A stretch of 36,687 nucleotides of DNA from Streptosporangiaceae bacterium (GTDB taxonomy: Bacteria > Actinomycetota > Actinomycetes > Streptosporangiales > Streptosporangiaceae): assembly GCA_019245115.1 (NCBI GenBank), contig JAFARZ010000211.1, positions 1 through 36,687 of the forward strand, written 5' to 3'. The notes under the pieces were generated by a model that saw only the letters and a list, made by a program, of their open reading frames with translations, did no database searches and was not told the origin of the DNA. The position numbers and the translations under genes were made by a program. This document shows, in pieces, positions 14,722 to 22,732 of this stretch (position 1 is the first letter of the stretch; each line of letters opens with the position of its first letter).

Positions 14722-16626
14722 ATGTGCGGAGTAGCCGGTTGCCTCGGGCTGGCGGATGGTGCCCTGCCTGACACCGAGTGGGTGCGGCGTGCCACGATGC
14801 GCCAGGCCCACCGCGGCCCGGACGACGATGGCTATTACACCGACCCCGACCTGGCGCTCGGCTTCCGGCGGCTTGCGGTCATCGAGCTTGGCGCCCGTCA
14901 GCCGGTGCAGTCCGCCGACGGCCGCTACGTCGCGGCCATCGACGGCGAGATCTACAACTTCGGCGAGCTGGCCAGCCGGCTGCGGGTCAGGGGGGTGCCG
15001 CTGCGCACCGGTTCGGTGGCCGAGGTCCTGGTCGAGATGTACGCCTGGCTCGGCCGCGACGTGGTCCGCCAGCTCCGCGGCATGTACGCGTTCGTGGTCT
15101 GGGACCGGCGCGACCGGGAGCTGTTCTGCGCCCGGGATCCGTTCGGTATCAAGCCGTTCTTCTACATGCTGTCGTCCGGCGCCCACGGCCCCCAGCTTCG
15201 GTTCGCCTCCGAGCGCAAGGCGCTGGCCGGCCCCGGCGAGGTCAGCTCGCTCGACCCGGACGCGCTGCGCCGCTACCTGTCGTTCCAGTACGTGCCCGCC
15301 CCGGCCACGCTGACCCCGCCCGCCCGGTCGCTGCCACCCGGGCACGTGCTGATCGCGCGGGTCGGCGGCAGCGTGGACGTGTTCCGGTACTGGCGAGCGG
15401 AGTTCAAGCCCGCCCGGTCGCCGTCGGCCGAGGCGCCGGAGAAGATCCTGGACGCGCTGCGCGACTCGGTCGGCGCGCACCTGCGCACCGACGTTCCGCT
15501 CGGCGCGTTCCTGTCCGGCGGAATCGACTCGGCCGCGTTGTGCGCGCTGGCCGCGGAGGTCCGGCCGGACCTGATGACGTTCACCGTCGGGTTCGAGCGG
15601 GAGGGTTACAGCGAGATCGAGTACGCGGCCGAGACCGCGACCGCGCTCGGCATCAAGTCGGTGCCGTACGTCGTCACCCCGGCCGAGTTCGCCAGCTGCC
15701 TGCCGCGGATCATCTGGCACCTCGACGACCCGCTCGCGGACGCCTCGGCGATCCCGTTGTGGTTCGCCGCCCGTGAGGCACGGCGGCATGTGAAGGTGGT
15801 GCTGTCCGGCGAGGGGGCGGACGAGCTGTTCGGCGGTTACCGGATGTACTACCAGCGATTGGCGGTACGGACCGGGAAGGTGCTGCCCGGCTGGACCCGC
15901 GGGCTGATCGGCCAGGCCGCCGCCACGATGTCGGCCGGTTCCAAGCTGGCCGGCCTGCTGGACCGGACGATCACGCCGCTGCATCGCAGGTACATCGGCA
16001 ACGCGTATATATACCGGGGGCGCCAGGCGCGGGAGCTGCTCCGCGCGTCAAGCAACCGGACGCCGCCGCCGTCCGAGTTCGACGTGACCGATCCGGTTTA
16101 CCGGCAGGCGGCGGACGCCAACCTGGACGACGTCGCGACCATGCAGCTTGTTGACGTCAACACCTGGCTGCCCGGCGACATCCTGGCCAAGGCCGACCGG
16201 GTGAGCATGGCGCATGGCCTGGAGCTGCGCACCCCGTACCTGGACCGGGAGGTGATGGCGGTCGCGGCCCGGCTGGCCCGGGTGGAGAAGACCGCGGCCG
16301 GCACGACGAAGTTCGCGCTGCGCGAGGCGGTCAGTTCGCTGTTGCCGCAGGCGGTGGATGAGCGGGCCAAGCTGGGTTTCCCCGTGCCGCTGGGGCACTG
16401 GCTGGCCGACGGGATGTACGGCTACGCGGAGCAGATCATCCGGACCGCGCAGACCGGCCAGTGGCTGGATCAGCGGGCGGCGCTCGACGTGCTGCGCCGG
16501 TTCCGTGCGGGCGATCCGGGTATTACCTGGCGGCATGTGTGGCTGCTGGTCGTATTCTCACTGTGGCACCAGATCTACGTCGAACGTGCCTATGACCCCG
16601 TCGCCCTCGGCTGGACCTATCAGTGA
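14722..16626 (+). CDS. asnB: Asparagine synthetase (glutamine-hydrolysing)
   Basis: Class II glutamine amidotransferase fused to an AsnB synthetase domain, 634 residues. Cys2 follows the initiator Met (MCGVAGCLG) and is the glutaminase nucleophile. RGPDDDGYY, DGEIYNF and RDPFGIKPFFY complete the N-terminal domain. The PP-loop FLSGGIDSAALCA begins near residue 261, and LSGEGADELFGGY and KADRVSMAHGLELRTPYLD follow. ATG start with AGGAAG upstream. Its end overlaps the next gene by 4 bp (GTGA), indicating coupled translation with a glycosyltransferase. AsnB homologs inside polysaccharide loci often amidate uronic acids or cell-wall precursors, so free asparagine need not be the product; that is inference from the neighbourhood. 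Confidence 0.92.
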   Translation: MCGVAGCLGLADGALPDTEWVRRATMRQAHRGPDDDGYYTDPDLALGFRRLAVIELGARQPVQSADGRYVAAIDGEIYNFGELASRLRVRGVPLRTGSVAEVLVEMYAWLGRDVVRQLRGMYAFVVWDRRDRELFCARDPFGIKPFFYMLSSGAHGPQLRFASERKALAGPGEVSSLDPDALRRYLSFQYVPAPATLTPPARSLPPGHVLIARVGGSVDVFRYWRAEFKPARSPSAEAPEKILDALRDSVGAHLRTDVPLGAFLSGGIDSAALCALAAEVRPDLMTFTVGFEREGYSEIEYAAETATALGIKSVPYVVTPAEFASCLPRIIWHLDDPLADASAIPLWFAAREARRHVKVVLSGEGADELFGGYRMYYQRLAVRTGKVLPGWTRGLIGQAAATMSAGSKLAGLLDRTITPLHRRYIGNAYIYRGRQARELLRASSNRTPPPSEFDVTDPVYRQAADANLDDVATMQLVDVNTWLPGDILAKADRVSMAHGLELRTPYLDREVMAVAARLARVEKTAAGTTKFALREAVSSLLPQAVDERAKLGFPVPLGHWLADGMYGYAEQIIRTAQTGQWLDQRAALDVLRRFRAGDPGITWRHVWLLVVFSLWHQIYVERAYDPVALGWTYQ

Positions 16627-19600
16627 CAGAAACCGCACCACCGAAGATCAGCGTTGTCGTCCCGTTTCACGACAACGAGGACGATCTCGCCGATTGCCTT
16701 GACTCCATCGGCGCCCAGACCGTCACCGACCTCGAAGTCGTGATGGTTGACGACGGCTCCGCCGACGGCAGCCCAGCGATCGCCAAGGCCAAGGCCGAGG
16801 CCGACCCGAGGTTCCGGCTGATCCAGCTACACGACGGGGGCAGTCCCGGCTTCGCCAGAAACCGCGGCCTGGAGGCAGCCACCGGTGAGTTCCTGGCCTT
16901 CGTGGACGGCGACGACGTGCTGCCGGCCAACGCTTACGAGTTGCTGCTGCACTCGCTGGAGGAGTCGGGGTCTGACTTCGCGAGCGGCCAGGTGTTCCGT
17001 ATCGGGCCGAAGGGCATCAACCCGTCCGCGCTGCACGCGATGGCGATCAAGGGGCGGCAGCAGGGTACGCACATCTCCAGGACGCGCCGCCTGCTCTACG
17101 ACGTGTCGGTGTGGAACAAGCTGTTCCGGCGTTCGTTCTGGGATCTTCACCGGCTTCGCTACCCCGAAGGCATGGTCTGGGAAGACATCCAGCTGATGAC
17201 CATGGCCCATGTGCTGGCCACCAAGGTTGACGTCATACCCGACACCGTTTACTTCTGGCGTGAGCGCGTGCAGGGTGCGGGCTCCATAACCCAGCGGCGG
17301 ACCGACATCCGCAACCTGCGGGACCGGCTTGCCGCCCTTGCCGCTATAGACAGCTTTCTAGCTTCGTACGGGCCGCCGCACCTCCTCCGCGCTCATCAAC
17401 TTAAGGCGCTAAGGAACGATCTGTGGCTCTACGTCTGTGACATGCACAAAGTCAGCCAGGCGTATCGTGCCGAGTTCTGCGTCGGCGTGACCGAGTACCT
17501 GGACAAGGTGAGCCGGCGTGTGCTGCGCGGCCTGCCGGCCACGCACAAGCTGGCCTATGCCCTGGTCCGGGAAGGGGCGATGCCGGAGCTGGCCACCTTC
17601 GCCGCCTGGCTGATGCAGCAGCCGGTGAAGCAGGTCCCCCTCACCCGGCGCAGGTTCCGGCTCGAAGCAGACCTGCCGTTCGTGGAAAGGAAAGACCTCA
17701 GCCTGCCGCGACGCGTATACCATCCGCACTGGCGGGACCTGGATCCCTACATGCAGGTCGATGATGTGGCCTGGGACGGGGACAGGCTGGTCGTGACGGG
17801 GCGGGCCAACGTGCCGTCCATCGACGTGGCGAAGCGGCGGAACACCTCCAAGATCGTCGTGCTGCGGCCGCCCGGGCGCCGGCTGCCGAGGGTGCTGCGG
17901 GCCCGGTCATTCCTGCACCCGGAGGCGACCGCGCTGTCGGAGCAGGAGCGGTACAACTACGACTGGTCCGGGTTCCGTTTCTCGGTCGATCCGCGGCGGT
18001 TCCGCAAGCCGGGCACGTGGCAGGCTTACATGCTGGTCCGCGGCCGTTCGGTGTGGCGGCCGGCCCGGGTGCACACGCCGGTGCCGGGGGCGGCCGAGCG
18101 CCCGGTGCCCCGCGATGTGGCGCCCGGGGTGCGGTTCGGCGCGAAATGGGCGGGCCTGGGCCTCAACTTTGTCACCTGGCGGACAGCGGCGACGGTCGTT
18201 TCGTACACGTGGGGTGAGGACTCGCTGGCCATCGAGATCGACGCGCCCGGCATTCCAGCGCGGACCGGGGAACTGGTGCTGATCCGCGGTCGCGGCGCGA
18301 CGACCCGCACGGTGCCGGCCGAGCGGGTCGCCGAGGGCCGCTTCCGCGCCGAGGTTTCCCCCTCGGCGGAGGCCGGGGAGTGGGACGTTTACCTCAAGCC
18401 GGGCAACAGGCCCCGGGTGCGGGTGGCGTGGCCCGAGGGTCTCGCCGAAAGCCGACGGCTGGTGGGCGGCCGGGAGATCGTATTGGGGCGGAGCCGCTAC
18501 GGTGATCTGGTGATGGCAGAGCGCACCCCCCGTCCGGTGATCGACACTTTCCAGTGGCGCAAGGAAGGCCAGCTTGTCCTGCGCGGCAGCTTTCTGGGCG
18601 CGGAGGGGCCGTACGAGACAGTCCTGAAGCGGATCGGGTCGGGGGATGCGCACGTTATCGGCTTTGAGCTGGACGGTGAGCGGTTCAGCGTCGAGATGGA
18701 CGTCGAGCGGATGCCCTTCTTCGGCGTTGAGGTGCCGCTGCGGGACGGGGAGTGGAACTTGTTCGTGCGCCCCGTCGGGGGCGTCGCGCTGGCCGAGCTG
18801 AAGTATGACCACGACGGGCTCGGCGCGGTGAGCGGTCAGTGGGTTTCGGCCGGTAAGAAACGGTACCGGTTCATCGTCACCGGGCACGATGATCCGCTGC
18901 TGGTGGCCGAACCGAGGCTGCGGCGCACCGAGCAGGGCAACTACGCGCAGCGGGCGCTGCGGCGCGGTTATTATCCGCTGGCCCTGCGCGCGCCGGTGCG
19001 CGACAGCGTGCTGTTCCTGTCGTGGAAGGGCAAGCAATGCGGGGACAACCCGCTCGGCATCGCGACGGAACTGCGCCGGCGGGGCGACGACCGCGAGCAT
19101 CTGTGGGTGGTGAACGACTGGGCGGTCCCGGTGCCGGCCGGCGGAACCGGGGTGCTGCGCGGGACGCGCGAGTACTTCGATGCCCTGGCCCGGTCGCGGT
19201 GGATCGTGTCCAACGACGACATGCAACTGCCGTTCCGGAAGCGGGACGGGCAGTTCTACCTGCAGACCTGGCATGGCACGCTGCTGAAGCGGATCGGTTT
19301 CGACATCGAGAACCCGCAGTTCATCAGCGGCACCGCGTATTTCGATCACCTGGCCGCCGACGTCGCTCAGTGGGATCTCCTGTTGTCACCGAACCCGTTC
19401 AGCACGCCGCTGATGCGGCGCGCGTTCCGGTACGAGGGCGAGATCGGCGAGTTCGGATACCCGCGCAACGACCTGCTGCGGCGGCCGGACACCGAGGCGG
19501 TGGCATCGTCGGTGCGGGACCGACTCGGGTTGCCGCCGGGTAAGCGCGTCGTGCTGTACGCGCCGACGTGGCGGGACAACCAGGTGTACGCCAACGGGAA

Positions 19601-20354
19601 GCGGTACCGGTTCGACATGCGCCTGGACCTCGAGCAGGCGTGGCGGACGCTCGGCGAGGACTACGTGTTCCTGATCCGCGGGCATCACCAGATGGCGGAC
19701 GATGTGCCGTCCGGGATGCGCCCGGGGTTCGCCGTCAATGTGACCGCATATCCGGATATTTCGGAGTTGTACCTGGTTTCGGACGTTTTGGTCACCGACT
19801 ACTCCTCCGCGATGTTCGACTACGCGGTCACCGGGCGGCCGATGCTGTTCTTCACCTATGACCTCGCGGACTACCGGGACAACTTGCGGGGCTTCTACCT
19901 CGACTTCGAAGCCGAGGTCCCGGGTCCGCTGCTGGCGACGTCCGAGGAGGTGTGCGCGGCGCTGGCCGGCGTCGAATCGGTGACCGCCTCGTACCGCGCA
20001 CAGTACGAACGCTTCGTGTCCAGGTTCTGCTCGCTGGACGACGGCAAAGCCGCCGCGCGGGTCTGCGATCGGGTCTTTGGTTCGTTACATGCGCAGCTGG
20101 GCGGGCTCGCGGAGCGGTGCCTTGGCGAAGTCGGCCATGCCGTCGGTGAACGGGATCCGCGCCTCGAAGCCGAGTTCGCGGGCTGCTGCCTCCGGGGCGG
20201 CGACGATGTGCCGGACGTCACCGAGCCGGTAGTCGCCGGTGACGACGGGGTCGATGCCGAGACCGAACGCGTCGGCCAGCGCACCGGCCATCTCGCCAAC
20301 CGTATGCGGTTCGCCGCTGGCCACGTTGTAGCAGCGCAGACCGGGGGTTCCTGA
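16623..20354 (+). CDS. Bifunctional GT2 glycosyltransferase / CDP-glycerol glycerophosphotransferase
   Basis: Large cytoplasmic or membrane-peripheral polymer synthase, 1,243 residues as read. The N-terminal GT2 domain (about 8-230) shows ISVVVPFHDNEDDL, VDDGSADGS, DGDD near 94 and WEDIQLM near 184. The middle (about 340-780) is beta-rich, with three loosely similar modules. The C-terminal domain (about 790-1153) is TagB/TagF-like: LFLSWKGKQCGDNP, QTWHGTLLKRIGFD (about 880), YAPTWRDN (about 979), VTDYSSAMFDY (about 1057). This predicts synthesis of a glycosylated polyol-phosphate (teichoic-acid-like) chain. GTG start overlapping asnB by 4 bp. The last ~90 residues are translated from the strand opposite the epimerase 3' end, with no motif of their own. 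They are probably a run-on after loss of a stop near 20084. Confidence 0.9.
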   Translation: MTETAPPKISVVVPFHDNEDDLADCLDSIGAQTVTDLEVVMVDDGSADGSPAIAKAKAEADPRFRLIQLHDGGSPGFARNRGLEAATGEFLAFVDGDDVLPANAYELLLHSLEESGSDFASGQVFRIGPKGINPSALHAMAIKGRQQGTHISRTRRLLYDVSVWNKLFRRSFWDLHRLRYPEGMVWEDIQLMTMAHVLATKVDVIPDTVYFWRERVQGAGSITQRRTDIRNLRDRLAALAAIDSFLASYGPPHLLRAHQLKALRNDLWLYVCDMHKVSQAYRAEFCVGVTEYLDKVSRRVLRGLPATHKLAYALVREGAMPELATFAAWLMQQPVKQVPLTRRRFRLEADLPFVERKDLSLPRRVYHPHWRDLDPYMQVDDVAWDGDRLVVTGRANVPSIDVAKRRNTSKIVVLRPPGRRLPRVLRARSFLHPEATALSEQERYNYDWSGFRFSVDPRRFRKPGTWQAYMLVRGRSVWRPARVHTPVPGAAERPVPRDVAPGVRFGAKWAGLGLNFVTWRTAATVVSYTWGEDSLAIEIDAPGIPARTGELVLIRGRGATTRTVPAERVAEGRFRAEVSPSAEAGEWDVYLKPGNRPRVRVAWPEGLAESRRLVGGREIVLGRSRYGDLVMAERTPRPVIDTFQWRKEGQLVLRGSFLGAEGPYETVLKRIGSGDAHVIGFELDGERFSVEMDVERMPFFGVEVPLRDGEWNLFVRPVGGVALAELKYDHDGLGAVSGQWVSAGKKRYRFIVTGHDDPLLVAEPRLRRTEQGNYAQRALRRGYYPLALRAPVRDSVLFLSWKGKQCGDNPLGIATELRRRGDDREHLWVVNDWAVPVPAGGTGVLRGTREYFDALARSRWIVSNDDMQLPFRKRDGQFYLQTWHGTLLKRIGFDIENPQFISGTAYFDHLAADVAQWDLLLSPNPFSTPLMRRAFRYEGEIGEFGYPRNDLLRRPDTEAVASSVRDRLGLPPGKRVVLYAPTWRDNQVYANGKRYRFDMRLDLEQAWRTLGEDYVFLIRGHHQMADDVPSGMRPGFAVNVTAYPDISELYLVSDVLVTDYSSAMFDYAVTGRPMLFFTYDLADYRDNLRGFYLDFEAEVPGPLLATSEEVCAALAGVESVTASYRAQYERFVSRFCSLDDGKAAARVCDRVFGSLHAQLGGLAERCLGEVGHAVGERDPRLEAEFAGCCLRGGDDVPDVTEPVVAGDDGVDAETERVGQRTGHLANRMRFAAGHVVAAQTGGS

Positions 20355-21155
20355 TGGCTCGCCGGTCGCTTCCAGCGCCCGGAGGTTGGCCAGGGCCACG
20401 TCGGTGACGTGCACGAAATCGCGGCGCTGGCCGCCGTCCTCGAACACCTTCGGCGGCGTGCCGTTCTCCAGGCAGGAACGGAAGATCGCCGCCACGCCGG
20501 AGTAGGGGGTGTCGCGCGGCATCCGCGGACCGTAGACGTTGTGGTAGCGCAGGCCGACCGCCGCACCGTTGACCAGGCGCGCCCAGTTCGCCGCCAGGTG
20601 TTCCTGGCCCACCTTGCTGGTGGCATAGGCGTTGCGTGGATCGAGCGGCGCGTCCTCGGTCACCGTGGCCGTCGTCAGCGCGCTCCCGCACCGCGGGCAG
20701 CGCGGCTCGAAACGGCCGGCGGCCAGGTCGTCCGGATCGCGGGGCGCTGGCCTGACGCGGCCGTGTCGCGCGCAGTCGTAGGCGCCCTCGCCATAGACCA
20801 CCATGGAGGAGGCCAGCACCAGGCGGTCGATGTGGTGGCGGCCCATGGCCTCGAGCAGCACGGCGGTGCCGGTGACGTTCACGTCCATGTAGGAGGGCAG
20901 GTCGGAGATGTCCACGCCGAGGCCCACCATGGCCGCCTGGTGACACACCGCGTCGACGCCGTCCAGCGCGTCGTCCACCGCCGCCGGATCGCGCACGTCA
21001 CCGACCACCAGTTCCCAGGTCACGTAGTCCGGCCGGGTGGCGTGTACGGCCGGGGAGAGGGAGTCGAAGCCACGCACCTCGTGACCCGCTGCCAGCAGGG
21101 TCTCCGTGACATGGGAGCCGATGAATCCGGCGGCGCCGGTGACTAGTACCCGCAT
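20085..21155 (-). CDS. NAD-dependent sugar epimerase/dehydratase with zinc-knuckle-like insert
   Basis: Extended SDR, 356 residues, acting on a nucleotide sugar (UDP- or dTDP-linked). Seen: MRVLVTGAAGFIGSH (residues 1-15), catalytic Ser in LASSMVVYGEG, the Tyr177-x3-Lys181 pair in AYATSK, RYHNVYGPRMP, DFVHVTDVALA. Between the Ser and Tyr regions lies an insert with Cys128, His131, Cys153 and Cys156 (CARH and CPRC), a likely structural zinc site seen in a subgroup of actinobacterial epimerases. ATG 21155 is chosen because the Rossmann strand starts there; upstream in-frame codons read as non-family sequence. Its last 270 bases are overlapped in antisense by the long glycosyltransferase frame. 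It probably supplies the sugar donor for that transferase. Confidence 0.9.
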   Translation of the reverse strand: MRVLVTGAAGFIGSHVTETLLAAGHEVRGFDSLSPAVHATRPDYVTWELVVGDVRDPAAVDDALDGVDAVCHQAAMVGLGVDISDLPSYMDVNVTGTAVLLEAMGRHHIDRLVLASSMVVYGEGAYDCARHGRVRPAPRDPDDLAAGRFEPRCPRCGSALTTATVTEDAPLDPRNAYATSKVGQEHLAANWARLVNGAAVGLRYHNVYGPRMPRDTPYSGVAAIFRSCLENGTPPKVFEDGGQRRDFVHVTDVALANLRALEATGEPSGTPGLRCYNVASGEPHTVGEMAGALADAFGLGIDPVVTGDYRLGDVRHIVAAPEAAARELGFEARIPFTDGMADFAKAPLREPAQLRM

Positions 21156-21165
21156 ACTTGTGAGC

Positions 21166-21189
21166 CAACCACGCGCGCGTGCGTGGTTG
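21166..21189. promoter_or_regulatory. Dyad in epimerase / GT2 divergent promoter
   Basis: Arms CAACCACGC (21166-21174) and GCGTGGTTG (21181-21189) are perfect complements around GCGCGT. The dyad sits 10 bp upstream of the epimerase start and 91 bp upstream of the GT2 gene, in a 125-bp divergent gap. A shared operator is possible; the alternating CG core is also notable. Confidence 0.4.
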
Positions 21190-21280
21190 ATCACTCCGCG
21201 GCATCCGTCACAGCTTCGTAAGGCTGGTTCAGCCGATTTACCGGCGGAAATCGCGCTGCTCACCAGTAATCTCTGGCGCC

Positions 21281-21952
21281 ATGAGTGCTTCGGAAATCGA
21301 CGTTGTCCTCCCCTGCCTCAACGAGGCTGGCGCGCTGCCCTGGGTGCTGTCCCGGATGCCGGACGGGTTCCGGGCCATCGTCGCGGACAACGGCTCGACC
21401 GACGGTTCCGCGGTCATCGCGGCCAACCACGGCGCTTGCGTGGTGAGCGTGCCGCAGCGCGGGTTCGGCGCCGCGTGCCACGCCGGGCTGCTGGCCGCCA
21501 AGAGCGACATCGTCGCCATCATGGACGCGGACGCCTCGTTCGATCCGCGTGACCTGCCGGTGGTCGCGGAGCCGGTGCGGGCGGGCGACGTCGACCTGAT
21601 GCTGGGCCGCCGGTCGGTGACCGGCCGGGGCGCCTGGCCGGCGCACGCCCGGCTGGGCAACATGGTGCTCGCCGCCGAACTGCGCCGCCGGATAGGCGTG
21701 CCAGTGCGCGACCTGGGACCGATGCGCGCCGCCCGGCGGGAGGCGTTGCTGGCGCTGCCGATGTCCGACCGGCGGTTCGGCTATCCGCTGGAGATGGTCG
21801 TCCGCGCGGCCGAGGCCGGCTGGCGGATCGCCGAAGCCGATGTGCCCTACCACCCGCGGACCGGCAAGTCCAAGGTCACCGGGACTGTGCGCGGGACGTT
21901 CAAGACCGTCCGGGACATGCGCCGGGTGCTCGCGTCTGTCGCGGTCTCATGA
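21281..21952 (+). CDS. GT2 glycosyltransferase (polyprenyl-phosphate sugar synthase-like)
   Basis: A 223-residue GT-A fold transferase of the DPM1/DPG synthase type. Seen: IDVVLPCLNEAGALP at the N-terminus, VADNGSTDGS, PQRGFGAACHAG, the metal-binding MDADASFD, LGRRSVTG, RDLGPMRAARREA and the C-terminal YPLEMVVRAAEAGWRIAEADVPY with GKSKVTGT. No membrane helices follow, so it would act at the inner face of the membrane, handing a sugar to a lipid phosphate or similar acceptor. The stop overlaps the next gene's ATG by 4 bp (ATGA). ATG start. Confidence 0.88.
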   Translation: MSASEIDVVLPCLNEAGALPWVLSRMPDGFRAIVADNGSTDGSAVIAANHGACVVSVPQRGFGAACHAGLLAAKSDIVAIMDADASFDPRDLPVVAEPVRAGDVDLMLGRRSVTGRGAWPAHARLGNMVLAAELRRRIGVPVRDLGPMRAARREALLALPMSDRRFGYPLEMVVRAAEAGWRIAEADVPYHPRTGKSKVTGTVRGTFKTVRDMRRVLASVAVS

Positions 21953-22650
21953 GTGGTACTGGCGCGCCGCCGCTTGCCGCCCAGATAGTGGTGATCGCGA
22001 AGGCGCCGGTTCCCGGCCGGGTGAAGACCCGGCTCACGCCGCCTTATACGCCGGTGGAAGCGGCGGCGCTGGCCGAGGCGGCGCTCGGCGACACGCTGGC
22101 GGCCGTTTCGCGGGCGGACGTCGCCCGCCGCGTGGTCGCGCTCGACGGAGCGCCCGGGCCGTGGCTGCCACCCGGCTTCGACGTTATCGAGCAGCGCGGA
22201 GACGGCCTCGACGAGCGGATCGCGCACGCCTTCGTCGACGCCAGTGCGGCCGCGCCGCGGCCGAAGGCCCAGGCCAATTCAGCACCGCTGCCGGTGGTGC
22301 TGATCGGCATGGATACCCCTCAGGTCACGCCCGACCTGCTGGCCTCGGCGGCCGCACCGCTACTGGACGGCAGCGCGGACGCCACGTTCGGTTTCGCCGA
22401 GGACGGTGGCTTCTGGCTGCTCGGCATGCGGGAGGCCACCCCGGCGGCGGTTCTTGGCGTGCCGATGTCCAGGGATGACACCGGGGCGCGCCAGCTTCTC
22501 CGGCTCAAGATGGCCGGGTTCCGGGTCCGGGTCATGCCGGAACTGGCCGACGTGGATACCGCCGCGGAGGCGGAGCGCATCGCCGCCGCGATCCCGGATT
22601 CCGGCTTCGCCAGATGCATGGCCGCGCTGCGACCGCCCGTCCCGGCCTAA
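21949..22650 (+). CDS. DUF2064 / TIGR04282-type glycosyltransferase-like protein
   Basis: A 233-residue protein of the family often annotated as arsenosugar-biosynthesis-associated glycosyltransferase. The family signature IVVIAKAPVPGRVKTRLTP is intact. GMDTPQVTPDLL and FGFAEDGGFWLLGM mark a nucleotidyltransferase-like GT-A core, and VPMSRDDTGARQLLRL follows. It is translationally coupled to the preceding GT2 gene; this pairing is common in actinobacteria. The exact reaction is not established for the family. It ends 82 bp before the convergent L,D-transpeptidase, with an inverted repeat between. Confidence 0.85.
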   Translation: MSGTGAPPLAAQIVVIAKAPVPGRVKTRLTPPYTPVEAAALAEAALGDTLAAVSRADVARRVVALDGAPGPWLPPGFDVIEQRGDGLDERIAHAFVDASAAAPRPKAQANSAPLPVVLIGMDTPQVTPDLLASAAAPLLDGSADATFGFAEDGGFWLLGMREATPAAVLGVPMSRDDTGARQLLRLKMAGFRVRVMPELADVDTAAEAERIAAAIPDSGFARCMAALRPPVPA

Positions 22651-22659
22651 GGCCTCTCT

Positions 22660-22714
22660 CCATGATCATGGGTCGTTTGCGGGAATAGTTACCGGCTTTG
22701 ACCCATGATCATGG
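22660..22714. terminator. Inverted repeat built from two palindromes (bidirectional terminator-like)
   Basis: Arms CCATGATCATGGGTC (22660-22674) and GACCCATGATCATGG (22700-22714) are perfect complements with a 25-bp spacer. Each arm also contains the self-complementary 12-mer CCATGATCATGG. The element lies between two convergent stops, the usual place for a bidirectional terminator. Its internal palindromes and long loop are atypical of a simple one. Confidence 0.55.
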
Positions 22715-22732
22715 AATCGACCGGAGGCGGGG

